NCBI GenBank assembly: GCA_934597175.1
Contig: CAKTQR010000005.1
Location: forward strand, 14,283-78,282
DNA length: 64,000 nt
Direction: 5' to 3'
Source: an uncultured Oscillospiraceae bacterium
GTDB lineage: Bacteria; Bacillota; Clostridia; Oscillospirales; Oscillospiraceae
Shown: one piece after another, positions 18,063 to 27,645 of the stretch
Position numbering within the stretch: position 1 is the first letter of the stretch
How the letters are laid out: every line of letters starts with the position of its first letter
Notes under the pieces: model-generated
What the model was told of the DNA's origin: nothing
Databases searched by the model: none
The model's input: only the letters and a program-made list of their open reading frames with translations
Program-made: the position numbers and the translations under genes

Positions 18063-19115
18063 TTACACCAATTTCCGCAGCAGCGGGATTTTTGACATTA
18101 GCCATGAGACCAAGAGCGATGCCGAAAAAACTCCGACGGACGATATCAAAACAGCCAGTACGGGCTGACAATAGTCGGGCTTAACATTCAAAATGTGATA
18201 GACAAGTGAAATGAAAAACACATGCGTTAAGTAAATTCCAAATGTGCGTTGCCCAAGAAAGCACAGTGCCCGTGAGCCTGAGTCAGAAACACGAAGATTC
18301 TGCGCCAGGGTAAATGCTGCCGCAGCGATCAAGCCGGAAAACACGCCCAAAGGAAGCTCAAAAGCGGCTGATTGCATTTTGAAAATAGACAACGCCAGCA
18401 GTTTTCCGCCGACGATTGCGCAAACAGAAACGAGCGCCAGAACATAGCAGAAGCTCTTTGCTTTGCCTTCAAGCGGATATGCCGTCAAATAGTATCCCAG
18501 CAGAAAATAGCCGCCATAACCTGCAATTACAAACGGCGAATACGGGAGAAGGTCGCTGCTAAACCCGATCTCGGCAGAAAAAGCATTTATTTGCCCGATG
18601 AGCAGCGAGAAAACGCCCCACATGATCAGTGCATATTCCAGCTGCCGTTTCGATGCATGACAGGTTATCAGCCGGAAAAGCGGTACGGCGATATAAAGCA
18701 TGACCAGCGTATAAAGAAACCACAGGTGGTAACCGGTGTTCCCGGTAATGATTCCGTACAGCGCAACGGGGATACTTTTTATCGAAACCGTTCCATAAAG
18801 ATATTGATCAAGCAGAGAGTAAAAAAGCCCCCATACAATAATGCAAATTACGATGCGGAGGATGTTCTTTTTATATAGCTTCTTTATAGAAAGCTCCCTA
18901 TTTGGATTAAGGAACAATGCGCCGCTGACCATGAAGAATACAGGGACAGCCCAGCGTGAAACGCTGTTGATAAGCCAATTGGCGCTCCAAGCAGGCGTGG
19001 AGGGCTCGCATAGGCGAAGCCCAACGCTTGTGATGTGAATAATTATCACAAAAAATATCGACACACAACGGAGAATATCATAATAATAGATTCTTTTGTT
19101 GTTCATATCACTCAT
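18063..19115 (-). CDS. Acyltransferase 3 family membrane protein
   Basis: A 350-residue OafA/WecH-like enzyme with about ten hydrophobic helices. The N-terminal IYYYDILRCVSIFFVIIIH segment carries the family's conserved arginine and histidine, and the WAVPVFFMVSGALF segment follows. Such proteins O-acetylate or otherwise acylate surface sugars using a cytosolic acyl donor. The start overlaps the upstream glycosyltransferase stop by 8 bases. It is one of two acyltransferase 3 genes in the operon, the other at 26680. Confidence 0.9.
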   Translation of the reverse strand: MSDMNNKRIYYYDILRCVSIFFVIIIHITSVGLRLCEPSTPAWSANWLINSVSRWAVPVFFMVSGALFLNPNRELSIKKLYKKNILRIVICIIVWGLFYSLLDQYLYGTVSIKSIPVALYGIITGNTGYHLWFLYTLVMLYIAVPLFRLITCHASKRQLEYALIMWGVFSLLIGQINAFSAEIGFSSDLLPYSPFVIAGYGGYFLLGYYLTAYPLEGKAKSFCYVLALVSVCAIVGGKLLALSIFKMQSAAFELPLGVFSGLIAAAAFTLAQNLRVSDSGSRALCFLGQRTFGIYLTHVFFISLVYHILNVKPDYCQPVLAVLISSVGVFSASLLVSWLMSKIPLLRKLV

Positions 19116-20289
19116 CCATCAACTCATAAAACTTTTCGATTTCTTCGACATTGCCTTTTTTCTCGCTCTCCTGATAGTGCTTGATGTGTCGGTAGAGCTC
19201 GGGATCTTCAGCCAGACGAATGATGCCGTCGGCAACGGCTTGGGCGTTCATATCAACCACAAGCCCGTTTTCGCCGTCGACCATCTGTGCATACACAACA
19301 TCAAAATTCGTGGTCACACAGGGGATATTCAGCATGCGGGCTTCCGCAAGGGTCAGGCAATAGCCCTCAAACTTCGAGGTCTGCACATAGATATCCGCCG
19401 CTTTCATGTAGGGGTAGGGGTTTGCCTTAGCGCCCAGCATCGTAAAGCAGTCTTCAATATCGTATCGAGCAATGTCTTTTTTTATCGAGTCTCTGTCGCC
19501 ATCGCCGACAACATACCAATGAAAATCAAATCCCCGTTCTTTGAGCAGATAAGCCGCTTCTGCGGCGATATCATAGCCTTTCTGAGGCACAAGGCGGCCT
19601 ACCGTTACCAGCGTCAGACCGTGCCGGTCGGGCAATGAGCAGGGAGCATCGGACATGGCGAGGATAGTTGCGGGGTTGTTGATGTCATATGTTGTTAAAA
19701 TTTTCGACGCATACTCGGGAAATACATCTTTCAGCATCAGGCAAAGCTTGTCCGAGACGCAAACTATTTTCGAATAAACAGCGTAGTATTTGCGGTCAAA
19801 GTCTTTATCGTGACCAACATTTTTATAATCGGCATTGACCCACGCAAACTTTTTCTGCGCCTTGACCTTTTCCGCCACAAAATGCGTCGGCGTGCCCTGA
19901 CCCCATGCGATTGCAATGTCGTACTGCTCGGGCAGCGGGTCATATGCCGCAGCGGAATATTTCCAATAAGCCTGTGCATCGTGCAGCGGGCGACCGGCTG
20001 TTGCGTTTTTACGCAAATAAAGGGCTGTACGCAGCCGTGCGTTTATGCGCCGAAAATCAAACGACGCAAGCTGCCCGGCCAAGCTCTGCCCGCAAAATTC
20101 GGAGAAGTCCAATTGCTCACGAATATGCACCTCCGGCGGCAGCAGCTCCTCAAACATTCCGCCACGCCGAAACATTTGCAGCGTCACATCATATTTTTCG
20201 TAATCCAGCAGCGACAAAAGCGAAAGCAGACTTTTTTCAGCGCCGCCGCAGCCCATGGAATTGATAACAAACAGAACGCTCTTTTTCAT
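19108..20289 (-). CDS. Glycosyltransferase family 4
   Basis: Retaining GT-B enzyme of 393 residues. The N-terminal domain starts VLFVINSMGCGGAEKSLLSLL, and the donor-binding half has LVTVGRLVPQKGYDIAAEA near 220 and the motif SKFEGYCLTLAEARMLNIP near 305, an E-x7-E signature. It is close in layout to the other GT4 genes here, suggesting duplication within the locus. Its first codons overlap the end of the upstream pyruvyltransferase gene by 4 bases. Confidence 0.92.
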   Translation of the reverse strand: MKKSVLFVINSMGCGGAEKSLLSLLSLLDYEKYDVTLQMFRRGGMFEELLPPEVHIREQLDFSEFCGQSLAGQLASFDFRRINARLRTALYLRKNATAGRPLHDAQAYWKYSAAAYDPLPEQYDIAIAWGQGTPTHFVAEKVKAQKKFAWVNADYKNVGHDKDFDRKYYAVYSKIVCVSDKLCLMLKDVFPEYASKILTTYDINNPATILAMSDAPCSLPDRHGLTLVTVGRLVPQKGYDIAAEAAYLLKERGFDFHWYVVGDGDRDSIKKDIARYDIEDCFTMLGAKANPYPYMKAADIYVQTSKFEGYCLTLAEARMLNIPCVTTNFDVVYAQMVDGENGLVVDMNAQAVADGIIRLAEDPELYRHIKHYQESEKKGNVEEIEKFYELMDE

Positions 20290-21383
20290 CTCTCTCCACT
20301 CCTCAGTACCTTGTCAAGATACGCTTTCGAGCGGGTGATCTCGCCCGACAGGCGGCTTGCCGCCGCTGCCCAATCGGTGCTGAGCGCAGGCTCTGCATCC
20401 GCCGACACCATGTGGTCGGACAGACCGAGCAGGGCAGTGAGGTCCCGCATGCGGGTGTTTATCTTCTCCGTGCGCTCCACAACGGCAAACTCCCTTTCGA
20501 AAATCACAGAGAACGCCGTCGCATGAAACGAGTTGGACAGAACAAACGCCGCACCCCGTATCAGCCCGAGAAAAGCCTCCGGTCCGCACAGCGAAAAGCA
20601 GCGCTCGGCATACGGAAGGTCAAAAATCGAATATATCGCCCAGCCGTGCTCGGCGGCGAGCCGCTCCGCCAGCTTGCGGATAGCGGCGCTGTTGTCAAAG
20701 TCGTACACCAAAAGGTACGGCTTCTTGCACTCCGCCGGCGTTTCCACCATCACCTCCCACTGCTCACGGTCGAGCAGAAACACGGGGTCGAGGACGGTCA
20801 CTGCGCCCGTTATCCCCAGCGCCTCAAGTACGCCGAGGCCCGAGCTTTCCCGAACGGCGATATGGTCGAGCCTTTGCAGATACTGCGCCGTGACCTTGCG
20901 CAGCTCCTGCGGGAATTCGTCCACGGCAAAGCTTGCGGCATAGGACGCACGGACGCCCTGCCGGACAAAGTCCAGATAAAACGCAGGGTCTTTCCCGTTG
21001 GGAAACAGCGGATTCCAGATCTGGTCGCTTCCTGCTAGGTAAACATCGGCCTCGGGCGGGTCGGCTTTGAGCTCATCGTTCGAGGCGTAGCGCTTCGTCA
21101 GGTCGAGGTGCTTGGCGGTGAAGTCGTCAAACGCCCTCTTGCGGGGCAGCAGGTGCAGCCTGCCCGGCAGCTTCGCCAAAAGATACGCCTGTCTTAAAAG
21201 CGGCTTGTCGTACTTGGGGTTGCCGACGATGTCCAGCCGGTAATGCTTCGAAAGATAGTCCGGCTTGTAGTCGATGATCTTGACATCGTGCCCAAGTGAT
21301 TTTAAATATGCTTGCAGCGCATAAGCCTGCAAGGACGCCCCGACATTGTACACATCGTGGCATGTTATCGTACAAATTTTCAT
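20286..21383 (-). CDS. Polysaccharide pyruvyl transferase family protein (intact copy)
   Basis: A 365-residue CsaB/WcaK-like enzyme that transfers pyruvate from phosphoenolpyruvate to a sugar as a ketal, adding negative charge. Visible features are the N-terminal ITCHDVYNVGASLQAYALQ, the VYLAGSDQIWNP segment near 115, RESSGLGVLEALGI near 178 and the C-terminal VLSNSFHATAFSVIFEREF, with the family's conserved S-x-x-H pattern. A second gene of this family at 23267-24252 is frameshifted, so this may be the only active copy. Confidence 0.9.
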   Translation of the reverse strand: MKICTITCHDVYNVGASLQAYALQAYLKSLGHDVKIIDYKPDYLSKHYRLDIVGNPKYDKPLLRQAYLLAKLPGRLHLLPRKRAFDDFTAKHLDLTKRYASNDELKADPPEADVYLAGSDQIWNPLFPNGKDPAFYLDFVRQGVRASYAASFAVDEFPQELRKVTAQYLQRLDHIAVRESSGLGVLEALGITGAVTVLDPVFLLDREQWEVMVETPAECKKPYLLVYDFDNSAAIRKLAERLAAEHGWAIYSIFDLPYAERCFSLCGPEAFLGLIRGAAFVLSNSFHATAFSVIFEREFAVVERTEKINTRMRDLTALLGLSDHMVSADAEPALSTDWAAAASRLSGEITRSKAYLDKVLRSGER

Positions 21384-21391
21384 AGCTTGAC

Positions 21392-22075
21392 CTATTTCAC
21401 CATCCGGCGCACGAGGCGGCCGAGCTTTGTTTTCAGCTGCGCATGCTTCGGCAGCCAGCTCATCGAGTACCAGTGGATCGAATATGTGTTCTCCGTTTTG
21501 TTCAGTCTGCCGGTGGTGCTGTCGAGCGGGTTGAAGTAATCCGCCGGGTAGACATGCATCCCCGCCACGACCTGCTCCTGCCCGTTGCGCACGAGCCCGA
21601 AGCGCTCCAGCACATCGCTGTTCAGGTGCGGGCAGCCCACGGCGTTCACGCTGCCGTCGGCGTTGGTGAAGTGCAGCTTCCCGTACTCCTCGATCATGGC
21701 CTGCACAACGGGGTGCTGCGGCACGGCCGCCATGACCTGACCGCTGTTGACAAAGCAGTTGTTTTCAAAGCCGATGAAGCCCTCGTCATCCAGTAGCGGC
21801 GAGATATCCCGCACGACCTCGACATCGGTGTCAAAGTACACGCCGCCGTATTTTTCGAGCACGATCAGGCGCATGACATCCGACACGAAGGCGTATTTTT
21901 TTGCGGCATATGCCTCCGCCATGAAGGGCATGGCGAGGTAGTCGCAGTTATCCTCGTTCCACTCCCGGATCTCAAAATCCGGGCAGAACTTTTGCCAGCT
22001 GGCAATGCACTTTTTCGCCAGCTCCGGCTTTTCACCACGGCCAAACCAGCAGTAGTGGATGATCTTCGGGATCAT
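21392..22075 (-). CDS. DXD-type sugar transferase (GT32-like, capsular polysaccharide synthesis)
   Basis: A compact 227-residue transferase of the Gly_transf_sug type. MIPKIIHYCWFGRGEKP at the start, KYAFVSDVMRLIVLEKYGG near 85 and the DTD motif in VYFDTDVEV near 106 are the core signatures for nucleotide-sugar and metal binding. It is cytosolic and lacks membrane helices. It lies 3 bases after the upstream GT4 gene. Donor sugar unknown. Confidence 0.9.
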   Translation of the reverse strand: MIPKIIHYCWFGRGEKPELAKKCIASWQKFCPDFEIREWNEDNCDYLAMPFMAEAYAAKKYAFVSDVMRLIVLEKYGGVYFDTDVEVVRDISPLLDDEGFIGFENNCFVNSGQVMAAVPQHPVVQAMIEEYGKLHFTNADGSVNAVGCPHLNSDVLERFGLVRNGQEQVVAGMHVYPADYFNPLDSTTGRLNKTENTYSIHWYSMSWLPKHAQLKTKLGRLVRRMVK

Positions 22076-22078
22076 AGG

Positions 22079-23263
22079 TCAATCCTCCATCAGCGCATAG
22101 ATCTTCTCGACCTCGGCGCTGTTCGTATAGTCTCGTGTTTCGCAGTTGTCCGAAAGCTGCCGCATCCGCACGGGGTCACGCAGCAGGGCGGCGATACCGG
22201 CGGCACAGCCTGCGTTGTCCATGGGGACGATCACGCCGTCCACACCGTCGTCAAGCTGGCTGGCGGAGGTGGCGTAGCTCGTTATGACGACGGGCTTGCC
22301 CAGCAGCTGCGCCTCACGCACGGTGACCGCCTTGCCCTCGTAGCGGGACGGCTGCACATACAGATCGCAGGCACGCATGTAGGGGTAGGGGTTGTCCTTT
22401 TTGCCGAGGATGACGACTCGCTCCTGCATCCCGGCCTCGTCGATCCTGCGGCGGATCAGCGCCTCGTCGCCGCCGTAGCCGATGAGATACCACTTCACAT
22501 CAAGCCCGTCCTCGACCAATCGGCGGCAGATATCCGGCACATTGTCGAAGTTTTTTGCGTCGCAGAAGCGCCCGACGGAGAGCAGCGTCCTGCCCGTGCC
22601 GGTCGGCATATCCTCCTGCGGCTGCTGCACCTGCCTGCGGATAAGCTCCCTCGGCAGGATGTTTTCGATTACCAGCGAATGGGACTCGTTTAAATACGGG
22701 TGGGCTTCGTCAAAAGCGTTTTTGCAGTTTTCGGAGACATTGACAACATAGTCGGACATTCCCCACATCTCTTTTTCTATGTCATCGCAAAACCGGATGC
22801 GGGAGGCGTCGGTGTGAAACCACGCAAGCTTGACTTTTGCGGTCACTTTTTCTCCGATGATGTAATGCGGGTCATTGAAGCTGATAGCCAAATCATACTC
22901 GCCGGGGATGCTCGGAAGGTGCGGCACACACAGCTTGTGATAATACTGCTTGTAGTTGTGCGGCAAATGCAGTGCCCCGGAAGACAGCGACGATCGTGCT
23001 CTGGCGTAGCAGCGCAAAAGTGCAGTTTGAATATTTCCGTTGCGCATATTAGCAGAAATCGGCTGTGTAAGTGCCTTGTAGCTTGGGATCTCCGGAAGCA
23101 GATTGACATGATCGTTTATCAGAGGCATAAGCTCGCCGGAGTGATTCAGCAGAAACAAGTCCACTGCATACTTGCTGTAGTCTATGGTATCAAGAAGCCC
23201 CAGCAAGCTGCTTTCCGCCCCGCCAAGCTCCATGTTGAAATGGATGATAAGAATGTGTTTCAT
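22079..23263 (-). CDS. Glycosyltransferase family 4
   Basis: GT-B transferase of 394 residues resembling the gene at 19108. It starts with ILIIHFNMELGGAESSLLGLL; the donor domain shows LLSVGRFCDAKNFDNVPDI near 228 and the E-x7-E region SRYEGKAVTVREAQLLGKP near 310. The two proteins share segment order and the PYPYMRACDLYVQPS-like stretch, so they are likely paralogues. The start is 3 bases from the frameshifted pyruvyltransferase gene. Confidence 0.92.
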   Translation of the reverse strand: MKHILIIHFNMELGGAESSLLGLLDTIDYSKYAVDLFLLNHSGELMPLINDHVNLLPEIPSYKALTQPISANMRNGNIQTALLRCYARARSSLSSGALHLPHNYKQYYHKLCVPHLPSIPGEYDLAISFNDPHYIIGEKVTAKVKLAWFHTDASRIRFCDDIEKEMWGMSDYVVNVSENCKNAFDEAHPYLNESHSLVIENILPRELIRRQVQQPQEDMPTGTGRTLLSVGRFCDAKNFDNVPDICRRLVEDGLDVKWYLIGYGGDEALIRRRIDEAGMQERVVILGKKDNPYPYMRACDLYVQPSRYEGKAVTVREAQLLGKPVVITSYATSASQLDDGVDGVIVPMDNAGCAAGIAALLRDPVRMRQLSDNCETRDYTNSAEVEKIYALMED

Positions 23264-23266
23264 TAT

Positions 23267-24252
23267 TTAATCAAACTGTGCTTTCCACTCCTCTACTGCT
23301 GAGAAATCAACACTTACCTCAGTAGCAAATTCAGAGTTGATCTTTTCTTCAAGCTGCACATCAAGACTGCCTCTTGATATACAGTTGTTAGCAACGCTGC
23401 TCTGCATAGCAGTCATTCGCTCATCAAGTGTGACGATTATACACCGTGCTTTGTGGCGCATTGCAAACACGCCTCCATGAAACCGAGTGCCAACATAATC
23501 GAGCTCCGTGTCAGAATCCAGCAGCTCTTCGTAGCTGCAAATATGGGGGGTAGCAGGGTTATACCTTCACCCGTGTCAATCGACAGTAGATATTCTCTGT
23601 CGTAAATGCCCTGAGGCATAAAAAACACATTCTCGTAATTATTACGAACAATATCGATTAGTTGCTTATCCCTTTGAGGATCTTTGTTATAGTCGGTTAA
23701 TGAAACTACGGCTGCATCACCTTTTTTGCGGTGGATTTCACTGCAAAAGTCAGGCGTTAGTTTCCATAGTGTGAGACATCCTGTATTTAAAGCCTTAAAT
23801 CCCAGCTCGTTGAGTGATTCTTTCGCTTGCTCCGTGCGAACACTATGGATATACTCCTTGCTTAACACTTTTTGATACACGGCTTTCGTGTAGGTAGATG
23901 ATAGCCCGCCATTCAAAAAGGTCGTACCACCGACACCCACAAGAATTGAATCCTGAAATGGCTTGCAGGTCAGCAAGCTTAAGTCCCATTGGTTAGTCCG
24001 GTGCATCAAATTAGGCGAAAGCAAATTTGTTCCGCAGACAAACTTATACTTTGAACGAGCAATTTCACTCGCAGAATCCGGCAAGCAGCCAATGGTTTGC
24101 ATCGCAGAAAAGCTTCTAAGATGCGTGGGCGCAGTCATCACAAAATACTTTTTCAAAAGGCTTTGCATCTCTTCACGAAAGCAACGCATGATGATCTCGT
24201 CGCCAAGATTCGTTGTTCCAACAGAAGTGTCAAGCAGAGTTACTGTCTCCAT
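23267..24252 (-). pseudogene. Polysaccharide pyruvyl transferase family gene with a frameshift at a six-base homopolymer
   Basis: The N-terminal 230 or so codons (24252 down to about 23551) start ETVTLLDTSVGTTNLGDEII and read like a CsaB/WcaK-type enzyme. After a run of six C on the coding strand (G at 23545-23550 on plus), the family-like sequence continues in another frame: CSYEELLDSDTELDYVGTRF, then HGGVFAMRHKARCIIVTLDE, to the stop at 23267. One additional C would restore a protein of about 328 residues ending EEWKAQFD. Without it the product reads an unrelated tail and stops at 23437. Either a real or reversible mutation, or a consensus error in the run. Confidence 0.85.
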
Positions 24253-24268
24253 ATTTGCAATCTCCCAA

Positions 24269-25186
24269 TTAAAGATTTCTATATCGCCAGTTTATTAGTT
24301 TTACATACCATTTACTGCTGTCTTTTATCGGCTGCGCTCCGGCCCACGGCGTTTTCTCCACAGCATCCCAGTACAGCTTCTTCAAAGGATGGCAGCAGTT
24401 CCGCACCCAAGGCCGACTGGTAAAGCTGGGGGTATAGTGAAGCACGGTCGGATGCGCTTTTGCCTGTGCGATCTCGTCCTCGTCGTAAAACGGGCTTTCT
24501 TCGTGAAAATAGTTCAATATCCGGGTGCTATCCATCATGTAGTGTATCGTCATGACATTGAATTTAAGCGGGAGAATGGAAGCGTCCCGGTGAAAAATGC
24601 CGTTAAGCACACCTTGGTCGTGGTGAGTGACGCTGCCGTGATGCTGCGCAATAAAATCAAGACATGCTTGCTCTATATTGGAGCTCCGCCACTTGTCAAG
24701 GTCGATCAAGAGCAGCCCAGAATTAAAATACTTTTCTGAAAACTGCGTCCCCACATTTTCTTTAGTTTCCCGACTGACTGTGTCCTGTACAGCCGCAACC
24801 GTACATCCGTGCATATCCCAGTTCCAAAGCCCATTTATGCTGTCACAGATGATCATGTCACAGTCCAGATATAAGCAGCGTGATGCGCTCTCCGGCAGCA
24901 TGCTTCCTATAAACAGGCGACCGTATGAGCTTAGCGAAATAGGCCACTGCATGTTCAGTGTCAGCTTCTCGCTCCACTTCGAGAAATCTATCCATTGAAG
25001 CTGAGAAAGCGGAAACTGTTCAACGATTTGCCGGAGCTTTTCCTTGCTGTCGGCGGAAATGCCGTTATCGATCACATAAATGATGATCGCAGTGTCGGCA
25101 TTGTGAGAAAGCAGCGAGTAGATCGATGCCCCCATATGCTGTGCGTAGTTGTCGTCGCTGGAGTATACAATGTGCATCGGCTGCAT
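24269..25186 (-). CDS. Glycosyltransferase family 8
   Basis: Retaining GT-A enzyme of 305 residues. IVYSSDDNYAQHMGASIYSL at the N-terminus and CLYLDCDMIICDSINGLW near 103-120, with the DxD metal motif, are typical of the LgtC/GspA family, as is KYFNSGLLLIDLDKWR near 155. It lies immediately before the GT2 gene upstream with no spacer. It probably adds galactose or glucose to the repeat unit, but the donor cannot be read. Confidence 0.92.
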   Translation of the reverse strand: MQPMHIVYSSDDNYAQHMGASIYSLLSHNADTAIIIYVIDNGISADSKEKLRQIVEQFPLSQLQWIDFSKWSEKLTLNMQWPISLSSYGRLFIGSMLPESASRCLYLDCDMIICDSINGLWNWDMHGCTVAAVQDTVSRETKENVGTQFSEKYFNSGLLLIDLDKWRSSNIEQACLDFIAQHHGSVTHHDQGVLNGIFHRDASILPLKFNVMTIHYMMDSTRILNYFHEESPFYDEDEIAQAKAHPTVLHYTPSFTSRPWVRNCCHPLKKLYWDAVEKTPWAGAQPIKDSSKWYVKLINWRYRNL

Positions 25187-26068
25187 TTAGTCTCCCGCCT
25201 TTCTCCTGATATACCCCGTCAGCATCCGGCCGGCGGGGGTGCACAGTACCGTCAAGAGCTTCTTCGGGGACTGCGCAATATAGTCCCGGTTACCGGCGAG
25301 CTGACTGCTGGAGCAGTAGTGGATGGTGTTCTTAAGGCGGTAGCCGCAGGTCAAGCCGGGGGCATCCATGATCGCCCGCCGAAGTGCTGCAAAGCTGCAA
25401 GGGCTGTTGAGATACTGCTTCCAGATATTCGCCGTCATGCCGTCCGGCTGATATTCCACCAAGCAAAAGCACTGGTTGACCGGATGAAAACGGTACTGTT
25501 TTGACAGTTTAATTATCAAATAATGCGGGTTGAAGTTCTTCTCACCCTTATACACCGGCATCGGAGCTACCGAGCGCAGCAGATCGTTACGCACGACATA
25601 TTTTTTGTCTCCCATCCCGGGAACACACAGCAGGGAAGCTGCATTTATCAGCTCGTCCTCCGGCAGCATTTTGCCGATCAGGTTTCCGTCCTGATCAAAG
25701 TCAAGACCGACCATTCCGGCCGCACCCGTATCCTTGACTTTCTGCCACTCGTCAAGGATGCGCTCGATTGCGTCCTCGGGCATGGAATCGTCCGAATCGA
25801 TGCAGACCGACAGCTCCGTTTCCATGTTGGCAATGGCGGCGTTATAGCCCGTGTGCAGCCCGCCGTTTTCCTTGTAGATATAGCGAATGGGATAGCCGTT
25901 CTCCTGCTCCTGCCAACCGGCGACAAGTTCTTTCGTGTTATCCGTTGAGCCGTCGTCTATGATCAGCCACTCAAAGTCCTTGCGTGTCTGACGGTTGAGG
26001 CTCTCATAACACTTGGGCAAGATGTAAGCTCGGTTATATGTCGGTGTAAAAACAGTTATCTTCTTCAT
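25187..26068 (-). CDS. Glycosyltransferase family 2
   Basis: GT-A transferase of 293 residues with ITVFTPTYNRAYILPKCYES at the start, WLIIDDGSTDNTKELV near 35-50 and the acidic motif SVCIDSDDSMPEDAIE near 87-101. The C-terminal part resembles the AmsE/EpsE-like group in exopolysaccharide loci. No membrane segment. It abuts the GT8 gene (stop at 25187, next start 25186). Confidence 0.92.
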   Translation of the reverse strand: MKKITVFTPTYNRAYILPKCYESLNRQTRKDFEWLIIDDGSTDNTKELVAGWQEQENGYPIRYIYKENGGLHTGYNAAIANMETELSVCIDSDDSMPEDAIERILDEWQKVKDTGAAGMVGLDFDQDGNLIGKMLPEDELINAASLLCVPGMGDKKYVVRNDLLRSVAPMPVYKGEKNFNPHYLIIKLSKQYRFHPVNQCFCLVEYQPDGMTANIWKQYLNSPCSFAALRRAIMDAPGLTCGYRLKNTIHYCSSSQLAGNRDYIAQSPKKLLTVLCTPAGRMLTGYIRRKAGD

Positions 26069-26087
26069 TGCTGCAATTTATCCTTAT

Positions 26088-26630
26088 TTATTCGATAAAG
26101 GCGATCTTTCCGTCCGTGGCGGCGAGAAGCTCGTTCTTTTTGTCTTCGTCAAGACCATAACCCATGCGGTAATCATCTCCGAAAGTGTTCGTTTCACCCA
26201 TCTGCGCACGGAAGCGCTCAACATATTCGTCCACGCTGCAAATTACCCTTGCGGGGACACCGGCAACGACTGTTCCGGAAGGCACATTATGCGTAACAAC
26301 ACTGCCCGCACCTATAACGGCGTGGTCGCCGATGGTAACGCCGGGCAAGATCGTCGTATTAGCCCCAATAAAAACATGGTCACCGATATGCACCTGCCCG
26401 ATCTTGGTGTATCCAAGGGTCTTCTTTGTGCTGGCGTCGTGTGCCATGACCGTCACACGGATGCTCATTGTCACATCGTTGCCGATCGAGATCAGAAAAC
26501 AGTGCGTCGGGTCAAGAAAACAGCCCTGCTGACGATTAAAGTTCTTGCCGACTTTCATGCCTCGGCCTATCAGTGTCTCAGTCGGAACTTCACGATTGAG
26601 CAGCATTACAAATTTTTTTGGAAAACTCAT
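26088..26630 (-). CDS. Hexapeptide-repeat acetyltransferase (left-handed beta-helix)
   Basis: A 180-residue enzyme of the CysE/LacA/maltose-acetyltransferase class. Repeated hexapeptides are clear: [19 protein letters not shown], then [20 protein letters not shown], then [10 protein letters not shown]. The expected catalytic histidine lies in VMAHDAS. It should O- or N-acetylate a sugar using acetyl-CoA. The start is ATG 26630 behind TTTGGAGGCAATAAA; an upstream in-frame GTG would run back into repeat DNA. The ribosome site belongs to a remnant of another gene's 3' end (26645-26680) whose TGA overlaps this ATG. Confidence 0.9.
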   Translation of the reverse strand: MSFPKKFVMLLNREVPTETLIGRGMKVGKNFNRQQGCFLDPTHCFLISIGNDVTMSIRVTVMAHDASTKKTLGYTKIGQVHIGDHVFIGANTTILPGVTIGDHAVIGAGSVVTHNVPSGTVVAGVPARVICSVDEYVERFRAQMGETNTFGDDYRMGYGLDEDKKNELLAATDGKIAFIE

Positions 26631-26644
26631 TTTATTGCCTCCAA

Positions 26645-26680
26645 ATAAAACTCCTGTAGTTTTACCGCCTCGGCGGTGAT
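26645..26680 (-). repeat. 36-bp direct repeat, copy A: 3' remnant of a GT4 gene
   Basis: Identical over 36 bases to 27672-27707. On the minus strand it encodes [12 protein letters not shown], which continues here as LEAIK and a TGA that overlaps the acetyltransferase ATG. No GT4 reading frame precedes it: the acyltransferase stop TGA sits exactly at its edge (26682-26680). It is therefore a scar of a lost glycosyltransferase gene end. Confidence 0.88.
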
Positions 26681-27645
26681 CAGCCAAACGAAGCTTTTTT
26701 GGTCAGAATATTCGATAGAAAGTGCACCAGTTCTGCGAGGGCGACCGACAGGGCAAAGGCTACCAATACGCTTTGCCAATAATGCGGCAGGGCGATTTTC
26801 AGCGGTCCGGTCAGAAATATGTAGTGCACAAGATAAAATTCATAAGTTCTTTTACTTAAACCGGCGGTGCATAGTTTTACCGTGCTGCTTGCTGCACCGT
26901 CAAACCGTTTTCCGAGCTGGAACAGGAAAATAATAATCGGCAGTGCAAGACCCAGAGCACAAATTTCCGTTGCAACGGAATTGTAAAACGGAGTTCCGTC
27001 GAAAAAGTGGCGGAACGCCAAGCGACAGCAGCAAAAAAACAGCGCAATCCCGAGAAGTGCGGCATAGCTGCGTTTTTTGCGAAGAAAATACGGCAAAACA
27101 TAGAAGCCGACGGCGTAGCTCAAAAGCGAGCCCAGCAGCGTGCACCAGATGGGCGCTGCGGTATATGCCAGCAGCATGCAAACGGCAAGCCAGATCAGCC
27201 CGAGCACGATGATGCCACGCTTGTCAGGTCGAGCGAGCTTTTGGAGCGCCGGTGTTATAAGGTAACAAACCAGCAGATGCGTCAAAAACCACAGCTGACC
27301 GCAGCCGGGAATGTAGTTCTGCGAAAGTCCGCATATCGGAACAATGGTTTGCCACCATTCAGACATATTAATGGAGTACCCGGCGACGAGATAAACAACA
27401 GCCAAGATGGCGATAAATATATAGAGCGGGAGCAGAAGGCGCTTCAGCTTCTTTCCATACCAGCTTGGTATATTCTGGGGGGGTAGTTTGAGCCCGTGCA
27501 GGTATCCTGACAGGATGAAGAATATCGGAACGCCAATGCAGAAAAATTGTCCCAATACACCTCCGATGAAAGTGCCGGATTCGTTGCAGGCGTGACAAAG
27601 AAAAATAAAAGCAGCGCCGCAAATTCGAACGATATCTATTGACAT
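26680..27645 (-). CDS. Acyltransferase 3 family membrane protein
   Basis: A 321-residue membrane acyltransferase with about nine or ten helices. The N-terminal [20 protein letters not shown] carries the family's arginine and histidine, then [19 protein letters not shown] follows. It should acylate a sugar of the polymer. It lies between two identical 36-bp sequences (26645-26680 and 27672-27707). Its start overlaps the 3' end of the upstream GT4 gene by 10 bases, and its stop sits on the remnant of a second GT4 end, so it looks like an inserted cassette. Confidence 0.9.
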   Translation of the reverse strand: MSIDIVRICGAAFIFLCHACNESGTFIGGVLGQFFCIGVPIFFILSGYLHGLKLPPQNIPSWYGKKLKRLLLPLYIFIAILAVVYLVAGYSINMSEWWQTIVPICGLSQNYIPGCGQLWFLTHLLVCYLITPALQKLARPDKRGIIVLGLIWLAVCMLLAYTAAPIWCTLLGSLLSYAVGFYVLPYFLRKKRSYAALLGIALFFCCCRLAFRHFFDGTPFYNSVATEICALGLALPIIIFLFQLGKRFDGAASSTVKLCTAGLSKRTYEFYLVHYIFLTGPLKIALPHYWQSVLVAFALSVALAELVHFLSNILTKKASFG

